This document shows positions 44,686 through 53,378 of a stretch of 64,000 bases of DNA, piece by piece. Under the pieces are notes generated by a model, which was given only the letters and a program-made list of their open reading frames with translations, made no database searches and had not been told where the DNA came from. Position numbers and translations under genes: made by a program. Origin of the DNA: Myroides phaeus (GTDB lineage Bacteria; Bacteroidota; Bacteroidia; Flavobacteriales; Flavobacteriaceae). How positions within the stretch are numbered: the first letter of the stretch is position 1; each line of letters starts with the position of its first letter. The stretch is taken from assembly GCF_009799805.1 (NCBI RefSeq), contig NZ_CP047050.1:62001-126000 (forward strand). Direction: 5' to 3'.

Positions 44686-46569
44686 ATGCGTGATTGCTTT
44701 TACATACTATTTTTATGTTTATTCTTTTGGATGCCCTCAAAAGCACAAGAATTAGAGCCTATAAAAATGGATAGCGTAGCAACAACTACTATACATTATT
44801 CAAAAGCAGAAATCCCTACAGTTATAGAACGCGACACTACTCGTATTTTTAAAAACTTAGAGGAAAACAATAAAAAAACTAAGTTTGGGAGATTAATCAA
44901 TAAGCTTATTTATAAAAATAATAGAAAGCTTGTTGCTAATGCTCCTGAACTTAAACTTGACCAACACTTAGAACTTGGTGAAGGAAAAATTATTAGAAAT
45001 ATCCGTATAACCACTTTAGATCCTTTTGGTTATTCAGATTCCGACTCTTTGCGTAAGCCTACAAAAAGCTTAGAAAAACTTGGAAATAACTTTCACTTAA
45101 AAACAAAGAAATTTACCATTCGTAATTACCTTATTTTTAAAGAGGGAGATAAATTCGACTCCCTTAAAATAAAGGAAAGTGAACGTTTAATACGTACCCA
45201 ACGTTTTGTGAGAAGGGTTACAATGTATGCAATACCTACTTCATCTCCCGACTCTGTTGACGTGTTAATTAGAGAGTTAGACTCGTGGAGTATTTACCCA
45301 ACAGGTTCCTTATCAACAAACAACCTTCGTTTTAAACTGACAGACCGTAATTTTGGTGGTTTTGGACACGATGTAATCTTACAATATCGTTCGCGTTACA
45401 AAGAAAGAGGAAAAGAAGGAATGCTTTTCAGCTATTCTGTAAACAACATTCAAAACACCTTTATACGCGCCAATGTTTTGTTTAATCAAGATGTTTGGCA
45501 GAACTATGTAAAAGGAGTTGTTGTAGATCGTCCTTTTTATTCACCCTATACTAAATGGGCAGGAGGAGTAAGTGTTTCTCAACGATTTAAAAGAGATTCA
45601 CTTCCAAATCAAGCACAAGATAAATACAGTTTAGAGTCTGTCAAATACAATACTTATGACTATTGGGCAGGATATTCCATACCATTGTTTAAAAGCTATA
45701 AAGACAAACCTGTAATAACAAATTTACGTACGTCTTTACGCTATGTGCAACAGAACTTTTTAAAAACACCTAATGAGATATATGATCCTTTAGAATACTA
45801 TCGAGATCAAAGGACCTATCTTGCCTCTATTAGTTTAAGCTCTATTAACTATGTACAAGACCGTTATATCTTTAATTATAACTTAATTGAGGACGTACAA
45901 GTTGGAAAGGTATTTGCTATCACAGGAGGAATGAAAGACCAATACTCTAAGCGTCGCGCTTATTTTGGTGCTAAATTCTCTATCGGAGGTTATACAAGAT
46001 TAGGTTATTTTGCAGGAAACATAGAATGGGGTAGTTATTTCTTTGGCAATAAAGCAGAACAAGGAGCATTTAGATTAGAAGGTACATATTTCACTAAACT
46101 CTTTATGATGGGCAATTGGAGGTTCCGTCATTTCTTCATCCCCCAATTAGTTTTAGGTACTAATAGAATAGATAATGTTGGTGATGAATTGCGCTTAGAC
46201 GGTGTTATACAAGGAATAAGAGCTCAAAAAATAACGGGGACACGTAGGTTTTCAATGGCATACCAATGGCAGTCCTACGCTCCGTATGAATGGAAAGGAT
46301 TTCGCTTTAACCCATTCTTTAATATAGAAACAGCTTTTATGGGAGATAAGAACAACCGCTTTTTAGACTCAAAATTGTATTCTCGTTTTAGTATTGGAGT
46401 AGTAGCGAATAACGATTACTTGGTATTTAGTAAAATAGCGATATCATTGATATTCTACCCTACAATGCCAGATGCTGGTTCAAGTATTTTTAGAGCTAAT
46501 TCAAGTCAATATGATATGTCGTTACCTAACTTTAATTACGACAGACCACAAACAGTATCATATTATTAA
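44686..46569 (+). CDS. Outer-membrane protein with POTRA-like and beta-barrel regions
   Basis: A 627-residue exported protein. Signal peptide (about 1-21, PSKAQ). Residues ~85-210 contain a POTRA-like fold (LEKLGNNFHLKTKKFTIRNYLIF; LKIKESERLIRTQRFVRRVTM, given here in pieces), and residues ~225-627 consist of repeating beta strands with aromatic ends (FGGFGHDVILQYRSRY, FGAKFSIGGYTRLGYF, RRFSMAYQWQSY). This two-part plan resembles BamA/TamA-type Omp85 proteins, but the diagnostic C-terminal strand is not convincing, and the end (FNYDRPQTVSYY) is unusual. Common in flavobacteria as a hypothetical outer-membrane protein. The 3' end has a bidirectional terminator. Confidence 0.7.
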   Translation: MRDCFYILFLCLFFWMPSKAQELEPIKMDSVATTTIHYSKAEIPTVIERDTTRIFKNLEENNKKTKFGRLINKLIYKNNRKLVANAPELKLDQHLELGEGKIIRNIRITTLDPFGYSDSDSLRKPTKSLEKLGNNFHLKTKKFTIRNYLIFKEGDKFDSLKIKESERLIRTQRFVRRVTMYAIPTSSPDSVDVLIRELDSWSIYPTGSLSTNNLRFKLTDRNFGGFGHDVILQYRSRYKERGKEGMLFSYSVNNIQNTFIRANVLFNQDVWQNYVKGVVVDRPFYSPYTKWAGGVSVSQRFKRDSLPNQAQDKYSLESVKYNTYDYWAGYSIPLFKSYKDKPVITNLRTSLRYVQQNFLKTPNEIYDPLEYYRDQRTYLASISLSSINYVQDRYIFNYNLIEDVQVGKVFAITGGMKDQYSKRRAYFGAKFSIGGYTRLGYFAGNIEWGSYFFGNKAEQGAFRLEGTYFTKLFMMGNWRFRHFFIPQLVLGTNRIDNVGDELRLDGVIQGIRAQKITGTRRFSMAYQWQSYAPYEWKGFRFNPFFNIETAFMGDKNNRFLDSKLYSRFSIGVVANNDYLVFSKIAISLIFYPTMPDAGSSIFRANSSQYDMSLPNFNYDRPQTVSYY

Positions 46570-46613
46570 GAATACATTGTATCTTGTAGTGTGTATGATA
46601 AATAACAAAGCAT

Positions 46614-46650
46614 AAAAAAAGGGGCTATCTCAATGAGATAGCCCCTTTTC
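46614..46650. terminator. Bidirectional terminator between converging outer-membrane protein and GlmU-like genes
   Basis: Stem GGGGCTATCT/AGATAGCCCC (46621-46630 and 46636-46645) with a 5-nt loop, A-tract on the left and T-tract on the right. Confidence 0.85.
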
Positions 46651-46661
46651 ACATTTTCATA

Positions 46662-47852
46662 TTATCTTTTCAAACTGTGTTGAAATCTCTCTAATTCAGT
46701 ATCTGCAGCAATTTGACGAATTATCTCCTCATCAATTGGTGTTAACTCGATATGTCTTCTTTCCATTACAATCTTCATTGTCTCAATAGCCTTGTCTACT
46801 TTGTAGTGATCTGTAGATTCTACACCACCCCAAGTAAAGTTTGGCAAGAATGTTTTAGGAAAACCACCTCCAAAAATACTACAAGACACACCTACTACTG
46901 TTCCTGTATTAAACATAGTGTTAATACCACTTTTACTGTGGTCTCCCATCATTAATCCACAGAACTGTAAACCTGTATTCTCATAATCACCTGTTTCATA
47001 GTTCCACAATTTAACAGGTGCATAGTTGTTCTTTAAGTTAGAGTTGTTTGTATCTGCTCCTAAATTACACCATTCCCCTAAAACCGAGTTCCCTAAGAAT
47101 CCGTCATGTCCTTTGTTTGAATAGCCGAACATTACAGAGTTATTCACTTCTCCTCCTACTCTACACTCTGGTCCAACTGTAGTAGCACCATATATTTTAG
47201 TTCCCAATTTTACTTGGGCACCTTCACAAAGAGCAAAAGGTCCACGAATAATTGACCCTTCCATAATCTCGGTGTCCTTACCGATGTAAATTGGACCTGT
47301 AGAAGCATTTAAAGTAACAAAAGCTAACTTTGCACCTTCTTCAATAAATACGTTCTCTGGAGCAATTACATTAACATTAGAAGGGATTGGCTCTGATATT
47401 CTATCTTCCGTAACAAGAGCAAAGTCAGCACGAAGCGCCTCATCGTTCTTTTGGAAAATATCCCATTTATTAGCAACTTGTATTAACTCTCCTTCATAAG
47501 AAATTAATGTATAATCATTAAAATCTACTTCCTCTTGTGTTTCTTGTGTATAAAAAGCAATGATATCTTCTTGATAAACTACAGCCTGCATTGGCTCTAA
47601 GTCTAAAATAAGGTCAGCTAATTCACGGTTTGGCAAGTATGATGCATTAATCATCACATTGTTTTCTACCTCTACCATTGGAAATTTAGCAGACAAATAT
47701 TCTTCCGTTAATGTAGTTGTAGTATAACGCAGGTAAGTCTCCCATTTTTCTCTAATTGTAAGAATACCAATACGTATATCAGCTACTGGGCGAGTAAAAG
47801 TAAATGGCAATAATGCCTCTCTTACGTCTCCATCAAATAAAATATAATTCAT
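46662..47852 (-). CDS. Alternative GlmU-like sugar nucleotidyltransferase/acetyltransferase
   Basis: A 396-residue protein of the Bacteroidota-specific GlmU-like group. The N-terminal part begins MNYILFDGDVREALLPFTFTRP in place of the classical pyrophosphorylase G-G-x-G-T-x-M loop. The C-terminal half (~180-345) is a left-handed beta-helix of hexapeptide repeats (IYIGKDTEIMEGSIIRGPF, then VKLGTKIYGATTVGPECRV, and MMGDHSKSGINTMF). By its family it is expected to replace GlmU in UDP-GlcNAc synthesis for peptidoglycan and lipid A. It follows the L31 gene (rpmE2) on the same strand but a terminator lies between. Start ATG at 47852 is unambiguous. Which of the two reactions it performs here is not provable from sequence. 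Confidence 0.85.
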   Translation of the reverse strand: MNYILFDGDVREALLPFTFTRPVADIRIGILTIREKWETYLRYTTTTLTEEYLSAKFPMVEVENNVMINASYLPNRELADLILDLEPMQAVVYQEDIIAFYTQETQEEVDFNDYTLISYEGELIQVANKWDIFQKNDEALRADFALVTEDRISEPIPSNVNVIAPENVFIEEGAKLAFVTLNASTGPIYIGKDTEIMEGSIIRGPFALCEGAQVKLGTKIYGATTVGPECRVGGEVNNSVMFGYSNKGHDGFLGNSVLGEWCNLGADTNNSNLKNNYAPVKLWNYETGDYENTGLQFCGLMMGDHSKSGINTMFNTGTVVGVSCSIFGGGFPKTFLPNFTWGGVESTDHYKVDKAIETMKIVMERRHIELTPIDEEIIRQIAADTELERFQHSLKR

Positions 47853-47932
47853 AATTAATCGGATCTTTTTCTAATTGAAATCAAAGTTACTTTAATCAGC
47901 TGGAAAAACACAACATTTTCTCACAACGGACC

Positions 47933-47961
47933 AAAAAAAAACCTCTCAATTGCTTGAGAGG
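47933..47961 (-). terminator. Terminator after ribosomal protein L31 gene
   Basis: Eight-bp stem CCTCTCAA/TTGAGAGG with a 4-nt loop. On the minus strand it is followed by eight T residues, 23 nt beyond the stop. Confidence 0.8.
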
Positions 47962-47984
47962 TTCTTATTATATGATATACTAAA

Positions 47985-48236
47985 TTATTTTTTGAATTTA
48001 GCGTATTTAGTTTTGAATTTGTCAATACGTCCTGCAGTATCGATAAGTTTAGATTTACCTGTGTAGAATGGGTGAGATGTACGAGAGATCTCCATTTTGA
48101 ACACTGGGTATTCTACTCCGTCAACTTCGATAGTTTCTTTTGTATCTACTGTTGATTTTGTGATGAATACGTCTTCGTTAGACATATCTTTAAATGCTAC
48201 TAATCTGTAATTTTCTGGGTGAATACCTTTTTTCAT
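47985..48236 (-). CDS. rpmE2: 50S ribosomal protein L31, type B
   Basis: An 83-residue type B L31. The start MKKGIHPENYRLVAFKDMS and SRTSHPFYTGKSKLIDTAGRI are the conserved blocks. It lacks the CxxC zinc ligands of the type A form, so it is the zinc-independent paralogue that can replace L31 under zinc shortage, or the only L31 of the cell. Promoter 48348-48376 leaves a ~110-nt leader, long for this genome and possibly used for autoregulation (inference). Monocistronic, with its own terminator. Confidence 0.95.
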   Translation of the reverse strand: MKKGIHPENYRLVAFKDMSNEDVFITKSTVDTKETIEVDGVEYPVFKMEISRTSHPFYTGKSKLIDTAGRIDKFKTKYAKFKK

Positions 48237-48347
48237 GATAAATTCTATTTAAATTTTGAGTTATTTTCCGTCCCGAAGCTTTCTATTTTCAAGAAAGGTG
48301 TAAACTTCCGATAACTTTTTTGTTATAATTATTTACTTTTCAGTGTG

Positions 48348-48376
48348 CAAATGTACAACTAAAATTCAATTATCAA
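48348..48376 (-). promoter_or_regulatory. Promoter of rpmE2 with long leader
   Basis: On the minus strand TTG (plus 48374-48376), 18 nt, then TACATTTG (plus 48348-48355): full consensus. A short hairpin CTTTCT/AGAAAG lies in the leader at 48279-48297. Confidence 0.65.
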
Positions 48377-48511
48377 ATAAGTATTTAAATTATTTTTTGT
48401 TCAAACAAAGTATAATCCCTATCTTTTTGCTTTCCAAGGCTTCAAACTTGGATTTATATCATATTGATAAACCTAAACTATTTTTATAACACCTTCAAAC
48501 ACACAAAACCA

Positions 48512-49807
48512 ATGCAAAAAACACTCACTACCTTACTCTTTTTATGCTTCTACTTACTGTCTTTTGCTCATCCCGACAAAAAGGTTGTAGAACAAGCACT
48601 TTACAATTTAAAGAATGTAACTTTTAAACAGATAGAAACAAATGACGATGACTATCTGTTGTATGAATTGTTTATACGACAATTAGTAGATCACAACGAC
48701 CCTTCTAAAGGGTATTTTAAACAAAAAGTACATTACTACCACAGAGGTTTTGACAGACCAACGATTATGGAAACCAACGGGTATAATTTATATGTACGCG
48801 CAAGTGAAATGGTAAGCTACTTAAACAGTAATTACCTCAATATAGAACATCGCTATTTTGGCGAGTCAATTCCTGATGGCAAACCGTGGGAATTTCTGAC
48901 AATGGAACAAGTAACAACCGATCTACACGAAATTAACCAATTGTTTCGTGAATTATACCACGGAAAATGGATTAGTACGGGTATTAGCAAAGGTGGACAA
49001 ACGGCTATTTACTACAAATACTTCTACCCTAATGATGTTGATGTAGCGATTCCTTACGTAGCACCATTTAACCAATCCTTAGAAGAACCACGTATCTACC
49101 CTTTTCTTGAACAAGTTGGAGATAAAACGTGTCGCGACAAGATTTACACTATTCAAATAAGCTTGTTTAAAAACAAAAAGGCAATCTTAGAAAAGCTAAA
49201 TTGGTATGCTAAAGGAGCTAACTTGACTTTTGACTACTTAGGTTCTCTTGAAAAAGCTTTTGAATATGCAGTATTAGAATATAGTTTTGGCTTTTGGCAA
49301 TCTGGGCATTCTTGTACTGTATTTCCAAATACTACAAACTTAGACGAACTAACAGAGCACTTTTTAAGTGTGAGTAACATCGACTTCTTTAGCGATAAAA
49401 CAATTGAACGTTTTGCTTCACACTTTTACCAAGCGGGCACACAATTAGGATACTATGGGTATGATATTACACCTTTCAAACAATACGTTAGCTTTGACCA
49501 AAATCCACTGGCTACTTTTATGCCAAAAGGAACTACATATGACGTATTTTCTGACGAATTAATCCAAAAGGTAAAAACGTGGTTAGATACAGAAGCAAAC
49601 AACATTCTTTATGTGTATGGAGAAACAGACACTTGGAGTGCGTCTATGGTAATACCAACAAAACAAGTAAATTCTAAGTCTTTTGTTTTACCTGGTAAAG
49701 ACCACGGACAAGCAAGAGTTAAGAATATGACACCACAAATGAGAAAAGATTTCTTTAAGTCGTTAGAACAATTGACAGGCTTAAAACCTCAAACGCAAAC
49801 GCTTTAA
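48512..49807 (+). CDS. S37-family (PS-10) serine peptidase, exported
   Basis: A 431-residue secreted peptidase. Signal peptide (about 1-19, SFAH). The alpha/beta-hydrolase core has nucleophile Ser159 in TGISKGGQTAIYYKYFYP, followed later by YVYGETDTWSASM (acid region) and a final KDHGQARVKNM with the likely catalytic His. It also has the HRYFGESIPDG motif of S28/S37 prolyl-type peptidases. By family (Streptomyces tripeptidyl aminopeptidase PS-10) it would release tripeptides or prolyl peptides outside the cytoplasm. Start ATG 48512; the longer frame starts with TTG 48464. Monocistronic with a hairpin terminator. Confidence 0.87.
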   Translation: MQKTLTTLLFLCFYLLSFAHPDKKVVEQALYNLKNVTFKQIETNDDDYLLYELFIRQLVDHNDPSKGYFKQKVHYYHRGFDRPTIMETNGYNLYVRASEMVSYLNSNYLNIEHRYFGESIPDGKPWEFLTMEQVTTDLHEINQLFRELYHGKWISTGISKGGQTAIYYKYFYPNDVDVAIPYVAPFNQSLEEPRIYPFLEQVGDKTCRDKIYTIQISLFKNKKAILEKLNWYAKGANLTFDYLGSLEKAFEYAVLEYSFGFWQSGHSCTVFPNTTNLDELTEHFLSVSNIDFFSDKTIERFASHFYQAGTQLGYYGYDITPFKQYVSFDQNPLATFMPKGTTYDVFSDELIQKVKTWLDTEANNILYVYGETDTWSASMVIPTKQVNSKSFVLPGKDHGQARVKNMTPQMRKDFFKSLEQLTGLKPQTQTL

Positions 49808-49822
49808 CCAGCTAAAACATAT

Positions 49823-49858
49823 AAACAAGAAGTGATGTACAGAGTCACTTCTTGTTTT
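49823..49858 (+). terminator. Terminator after S37 peptidase
   Basis: Thirteen-bp stem AAACAAGAAGTGA/TCACTTCTTGTTT with a 9-nt loop and TTTT, 15 nt after the stop. Confidence 0.8.
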
Positions 49859-49983
49859 ATACTCTCCTACTGCTCAATCAGCTACACAAACTTCTTCCAA
49901 GACATTAGTAATAGGGTACAATTCTTCGTTAGTTAATGTTAATATTCTCTTATTGTAACCAAAAGGTAAAGGGTTATTTTTAG

Positions 49984-49991
49984 TATATTTG
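49984..49991 (+). promoter_or_regulatory. -7 promoter element upstream of the DUF4199 operon
   Basis: TATATTTG, full match to the -7 consensus, 24 nt before the ATG at 50016. No TTG lies at the expected distance, so support is partial. Confidence 0.5.
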
Positions 49992-50015
49992 TCAATTATA
50001 TCTATTAAAATCGTA

Positions 50016-50606
50016 ATGAAGAGTACCGTAAATAAAGTAGGAATCACTTTTGGAATTATATTAGCCATCTATTATATCTTGTTTAACTGTGTTATCTTTT
50101 TCACAGATCAAACATTATTTGCCAACACACTTGCAGGTTTCTTCAATATGGGAGTTGTTGTATGTCTTGGTATTTTATCTGTCCTTGTTGCTAAAAACAA
50201 ATGTGGTGGATATGTAACTTTTAGAGAGGCGTTTACTCCTTACTTAATCATGATTACTATTGGGGTTACCGTAAACTATATTGTATATAACTTATTGTTT
50301 AACGTTGTTGACCCAGCGGCAAAAGATGTCGTAAATAAAGCATTGTATGAAATGCTTATTCAAACATTAGATAATTCAGGTTTACCACAAGACCAAATAG
50401 ATGAACAATTACAAAAAGCACGCGACATCAGTCAGTTTGCACCAAAATCTCAATTGTTTATGTGGGCTGGTAGTATATTGAGAAACTCTATCTTAGGGTT
50501 ACTTTTAGCTGCTATTTTTAAAAACAAGTCTGAATTTATTCCACCTGTTGAAGAACACATAGAAGAAGTAATTGCTGAACCAAAACAGCCTAAGAAACGC
50601 AAGTAA
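50016..50606 (+). CDS. DUF4199 membrane protein
   Basis: A 196-residue inner-membrane protein with about four hydrophobic segments (GITFGIILAIYYILFNCVIFF, shown in part as GIILAIYYILFNCVIFF; MGVVVCLGILSVLVA; IMITIGVTVNYIVYNLLF; ILRNSILGLLLAAIF) and a charged Pro/Glu/Lys tail. The TM arrangement with YVTFREAFTPYLIM fits DUF4199, a Bacteroidota membrane family of unknown function that is regularly placed before a GT2 glycosyltransferase, as here (3-nt gap). ATG 50016 is chosen; TTG 49989 would overlap the -7 box. Probably an accessory of the glycosyltransferase (inference). Confidence 0.85.
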   Translation: MKSTVNKVGITFGIILAIYYILFNCVIFFTDQTLFANTLAGFFNMGVVVCLGILSVLVAKNKCGGYVTFREAFTPYLIMITIGVTVNYIVYNLLFNVVDPAAKDVVNKALYEMLIQTLDNSGLPQDQIDEQLQKARDISQFAPKSQLFMWAGSILRNSILGLLLAAIFKNKSEFIPPVEEHIEEVIAEPKQPKKRK

Positions 50607-50609
50607 TAA

Positions 50610-51566
50610 ATGAATTTATCAATTGTAATTCCTTTGCTTAATGAAGCAGAGTCGCTTCCCGAACTGCATCAGTGGATAACGAAGGTTATGCGTGAGCACG
50701 ACTTTTCGTATGAAATCTTATTTGTAGATGATGGTAGTAAAGATGATTCTTGGAAAATAATTTCACAATTATCATATGACGATTCTCATACAAAAGGAAT
50801 ACGTTTTCAACGTAACTTTGGTAAATCACAAGCACTACACGCTGGATTTGCACAAGCGAATGGAGATGTAGTCATTACAATGGATGCCGACTTACAAGAC
50901 AGTCCTGATGAAATCCCAGAGTTATTCAAAATGATTACTGTTGATGGTTTTGATATGGTATCTGGTTGGAAGAAAAAGAGATATGACTCAGTCATTGCTA
51001 AAAACCTTCCTTCTAAATTATTCAATTGGGCTGCCCGTAAAACATCCGGTGTTACTTTAAACGATTTCAATTGTGGATTAAAAGCCTATAAAAACGAGGT
51101 GATTAAAAACATTGAAGTATCCGGTGAAATGCATCGTTACATTCCTGTTCTTGCAAAGAATGAAGGATATGACAATATCGGTGAAAAAGTAGTACAACAC
51201 CAAGCAAGAAAATACGGTACAACTAAATTTGGTATGAGCCGTTTTATCTATGGTTTCTTAGATCTTATTACAATTTGGTTTTTATCAAAATTTGGGAAAA
51301 GACCAATGCATTTTTTCGGTACCTTAGGAGGAATAACTTTTGGTATTGGATTCTGTGCTGCCTTTGGTATTGGAATGAGTAAATTGTACAAGTTATACAA
51401 CAATGAAACAGCGATTTTGGTTACACAGAATCCGTGGTTTTATATATCCTTAGCAACAATGGTAATTGGAACACAAATGTTCCTTGCTGGTTTCTTAGGA
51501 GAAATGATTTTAAAAACGAGAACAAACATTAGTAGATATAAAATCGCTGAACAACGCGGTTTTTAA
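50610..51566 (+). CDS. Family 2 glycosyltransferase, DPM1/ArnC-like with C-terminal membrane helices
   Basis: A 318-residue GT2 enzyme. The GT-A domain holds the nucleotide-sugar motifs VDDGSKDDSW and the metal-binding DADLQDSPDEIPEL near residues 90-105. Two membrane helices lie at the C-terminus (about 230-255 and 270-300). The resemblance is to polyprenyl-phosphate mannosyl/glucosyl transferases, which make a lipid-linked sugar for envelope glycans. The acceptor and sugar are not deducible. Third membrane neighbour in an operon: DUF4199, this gene, phosphohexomutase (21 nt downstream), so sugar-phosphate supply and use are joined. Confidence 0.88.
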   Translation: MNLSIVIPLLNEAESLPELHQWITKVMREHDFSYEILFVDDGSKDDSWKIISQLSYDDSHTKGIRFQRNFGKSQALHAGFAQANGDVVITMDADLQDSPDEIPELFKMITVDGFDMVSGWKKKRYDSVIAKNLPSKLFNWAARKTSGVTLNDFNCGLKAYKNEVIKNIEVSGEMHRYIPVLAKNEGYDNIGEKVVQHQARKYGTTKFGMSRFIYGFLDLITIWFLSKFGKRPMHFFGTLGGITFGIGFCAAFGIGMSKLYKLYNNETAILVTQNPWFYISLATMVIGTQMFLAGFLGEMILKTRTNISRYKIAEQRGF

Positions 51567-51587
51567 TCCACACTAAAATTTAATATT

Positions 51588-53315
51588 ATGCAAATAGAAA
51601 AAGAAATCTTAGCAAAAGCAGAATTGTGGTTAAAATCACCTTTCGATGCTGACACACAGGCTTCTGTTCAAACAATGATTGATACTGACCCTGCCCTACT
51701 TAAAGATAGTTTTTACAAAAACTTAGAATTTGGAACAGGTGGTATGCGTGGTATTATGGGTATCGGTACAAACCGCATCAACAAATATACTTTGGGTAAA
51801 AATACACAAGGTTTATCTAACTATATCAAAGAATCTTTCCCTGGACAAGAGTGGAAAGTAGCTATTAACTATGACTGTCGTCATAACAGTCAAGAATTAG
51901 CGAAAGTAGTAGCTGACGTTTTTACAGCAAATGGAATAAAGGTTTACTTATTCTCTGAAATGCGTCCTACTCCTGAGTTGTCTTTCGCTGTTAGACATTA
52001 CAACTGTAATGCTGGTATTGTATTGACTGCTTCACATAACCCTCCTGAATACAACGGGTACAAAGTGTACTGGCAAGATGGTGGACAAATTGTTCCTCCA
52101 AACGATGCTGCAGTTATTGATGAAATCAATTCATTAAGCTATAACGAAGTACAATTCACCGGAAACGACAGCTTAATCACTTACGTTGGTGAAGAGTTAG
52201 ACAAAGCGTTCATCCAATCTACAATTGAAAATGCAAGCTTTGATACTCCTCAAAATATCAAAGACGGATTAAAAATATCTTATACTTCTTTACACGGTAC
52301 TTCTATTAAACTTATTCCAAGAACTTTAGAAGCTGCTGGATACAAAAATGTATTCATTGTAAAAGAACAAGAAGAACCAAATGGGGACTTCCCAACTGTA
52401 AAATCTCCAAATCCAGAAGAGCCAGAAGCATTGAAAATGGCAATGGAATTAGCAGATGAAAAAGGTGCAGATATCGTTATTGGTACTGACCCTGATTCTG
52501 ACCGTATCGGTATTGGAGTACGTGACCTTGATGGAAATATGAGATTGTTAAATGGTAACCAAACTATGGTTATGATGACTGCTTTCTTATTAGAGCAATG
52601 GAAACGAAACAAAGGATTCAAAGGAAACGAATTTATCGGTTCTACAATTGTATCGACTCCTATGATGTTAGACTTAGCAGAAAGCTACAATGTAGAGTGT
52701 AAAGTTGGTTTAACAGGATTCAAATGGATTGCTAAATTCATCAACGAATGTCCAGATCAAAAGTTCATCGGTGGTGGTGAAGAAAGTTTCGGATATATGG
52801 TAGGTGACGCAGTACGCGATAAAGATGCTGTTGCTTCTACGTTATTAGTTTGTGAGATTGCTGCAATTGCAAAAGCTGCTGGAAGCTCATTCTTCCAAGA
52901 ATTGATGAACCTTTACATTGATAATAGTTTCTATAAAGAACATTTAATTTCTCTTGTGAAAAAAGGTATTTCTGGAGCAGAAGAAATTAAAGAAATGATG
53001 GTTCAATTAAGACAAAACCCATTAACAGAAATTATCGGACAACGCGTAGTATGTGTTGAAGATTATCAAAGTAGTGAGGCTAAAAACTTAATTACAAATG
53101 AAATTGAAACGATTGATGTTCCTAAGTCAAACGTGTTGATTTACTATCTTGAAGATGGTACGAAAATCGCAGCTCGTCCAAGTGGTACTGAGCCAAAGAT
53201 TAAGTTCTATTTCAGTGTAAACGAACCGTTACACGACTTGTCTGAAGTAAAAGCTACTGAGCAACTTTTAGACCAGAAAATTCAAGATATCATTAAAGAA
53301 ATGAAATTAAACTAA
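51588..53315 (+). CDS. Phosphoglucomutase/phosphomannomutase (PgcA type)
   Basis: A 575-residue alpha-D-phosphohexomutase. The phosphoserine loop TASHNPPEYNGYKVYW has active Ser149. The metal loop GTDPDSDRIGIG, the sugar-binding GGGEESFGYM and the C-terminal RPSGTEPKIKFYF complete the four domains of the family. The length fits the PgcA (eukaryote PGM2-like) group that interconverts glucose-1-P and glucose-6-P. It lies 21 nt after the glycosyltransferase, and the hairpin downstream ends the operon. Confidence 0.93.
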   Translation: MQIEKEILAKAELWLKSPFDADTQASVQTMIDTDPALLKDSFYKNLEFGTGGMRGIMGIGTNRINKYTLGKNTQGLSNYIKESFPGQEWKVAINYDCRHNSQELAKVVADVFTANGIKVYLFSEMRPTPELSFAVRHYNCNAGIVLTASHNPPEYNGYKVYWQDGGQIVPPNDAAVIDEINSLSYNEVQFTGNDSLITYVGEELDKAFIQSTIENASFDTPQNIKDGLKISYTSLHGTSIKLIPRTLEAAGYKNVFIVKEQEEPNGDFPTVKSPNPEEPEALKMAMELADEKGADIVIGTDPDSDRIGIGVRDLDGNMRLLNGNQTMVMMTAFLLEQWKRNKGFKGNEFIGSTIVSTPMMLDLAESYNVECKVGLTGFKWIAKFINECPDQKFIGGGEESFGYMVGDAVRDKDAVASTLLVCEIAAIAKAAGSSFFQELMNLYIDNSFYKEHLISLVKKGISGAEEIKEMMVQLRQNPLTEIIGQRVVCVEDYQSSEAKNLITNEIETIDVPKSNVLIYYLEDGTKIAARPSGTEPKIKFYFSVNEPLHDLSEVKATEQLLDQKIQDIIKEMKLN

Positions 53316-53320
53316 ATAGA

Positions 53321-53354
53321 ATAGACTGGTAGCAATGCCAGTCTATCTTTTTAT
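53321..53354 (+). terminator. Terminator after phosphoglucomutase
   Basis: Nine-bp stem ATAGACTGG/CCAGTCTAT with an 8-nt loop and a T-rich tail, starting 6 nt beyond the stop. Confidence 0.75.
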
Positions 53355-53378
53355 TTCCCCTTTATACAACAACAATAT

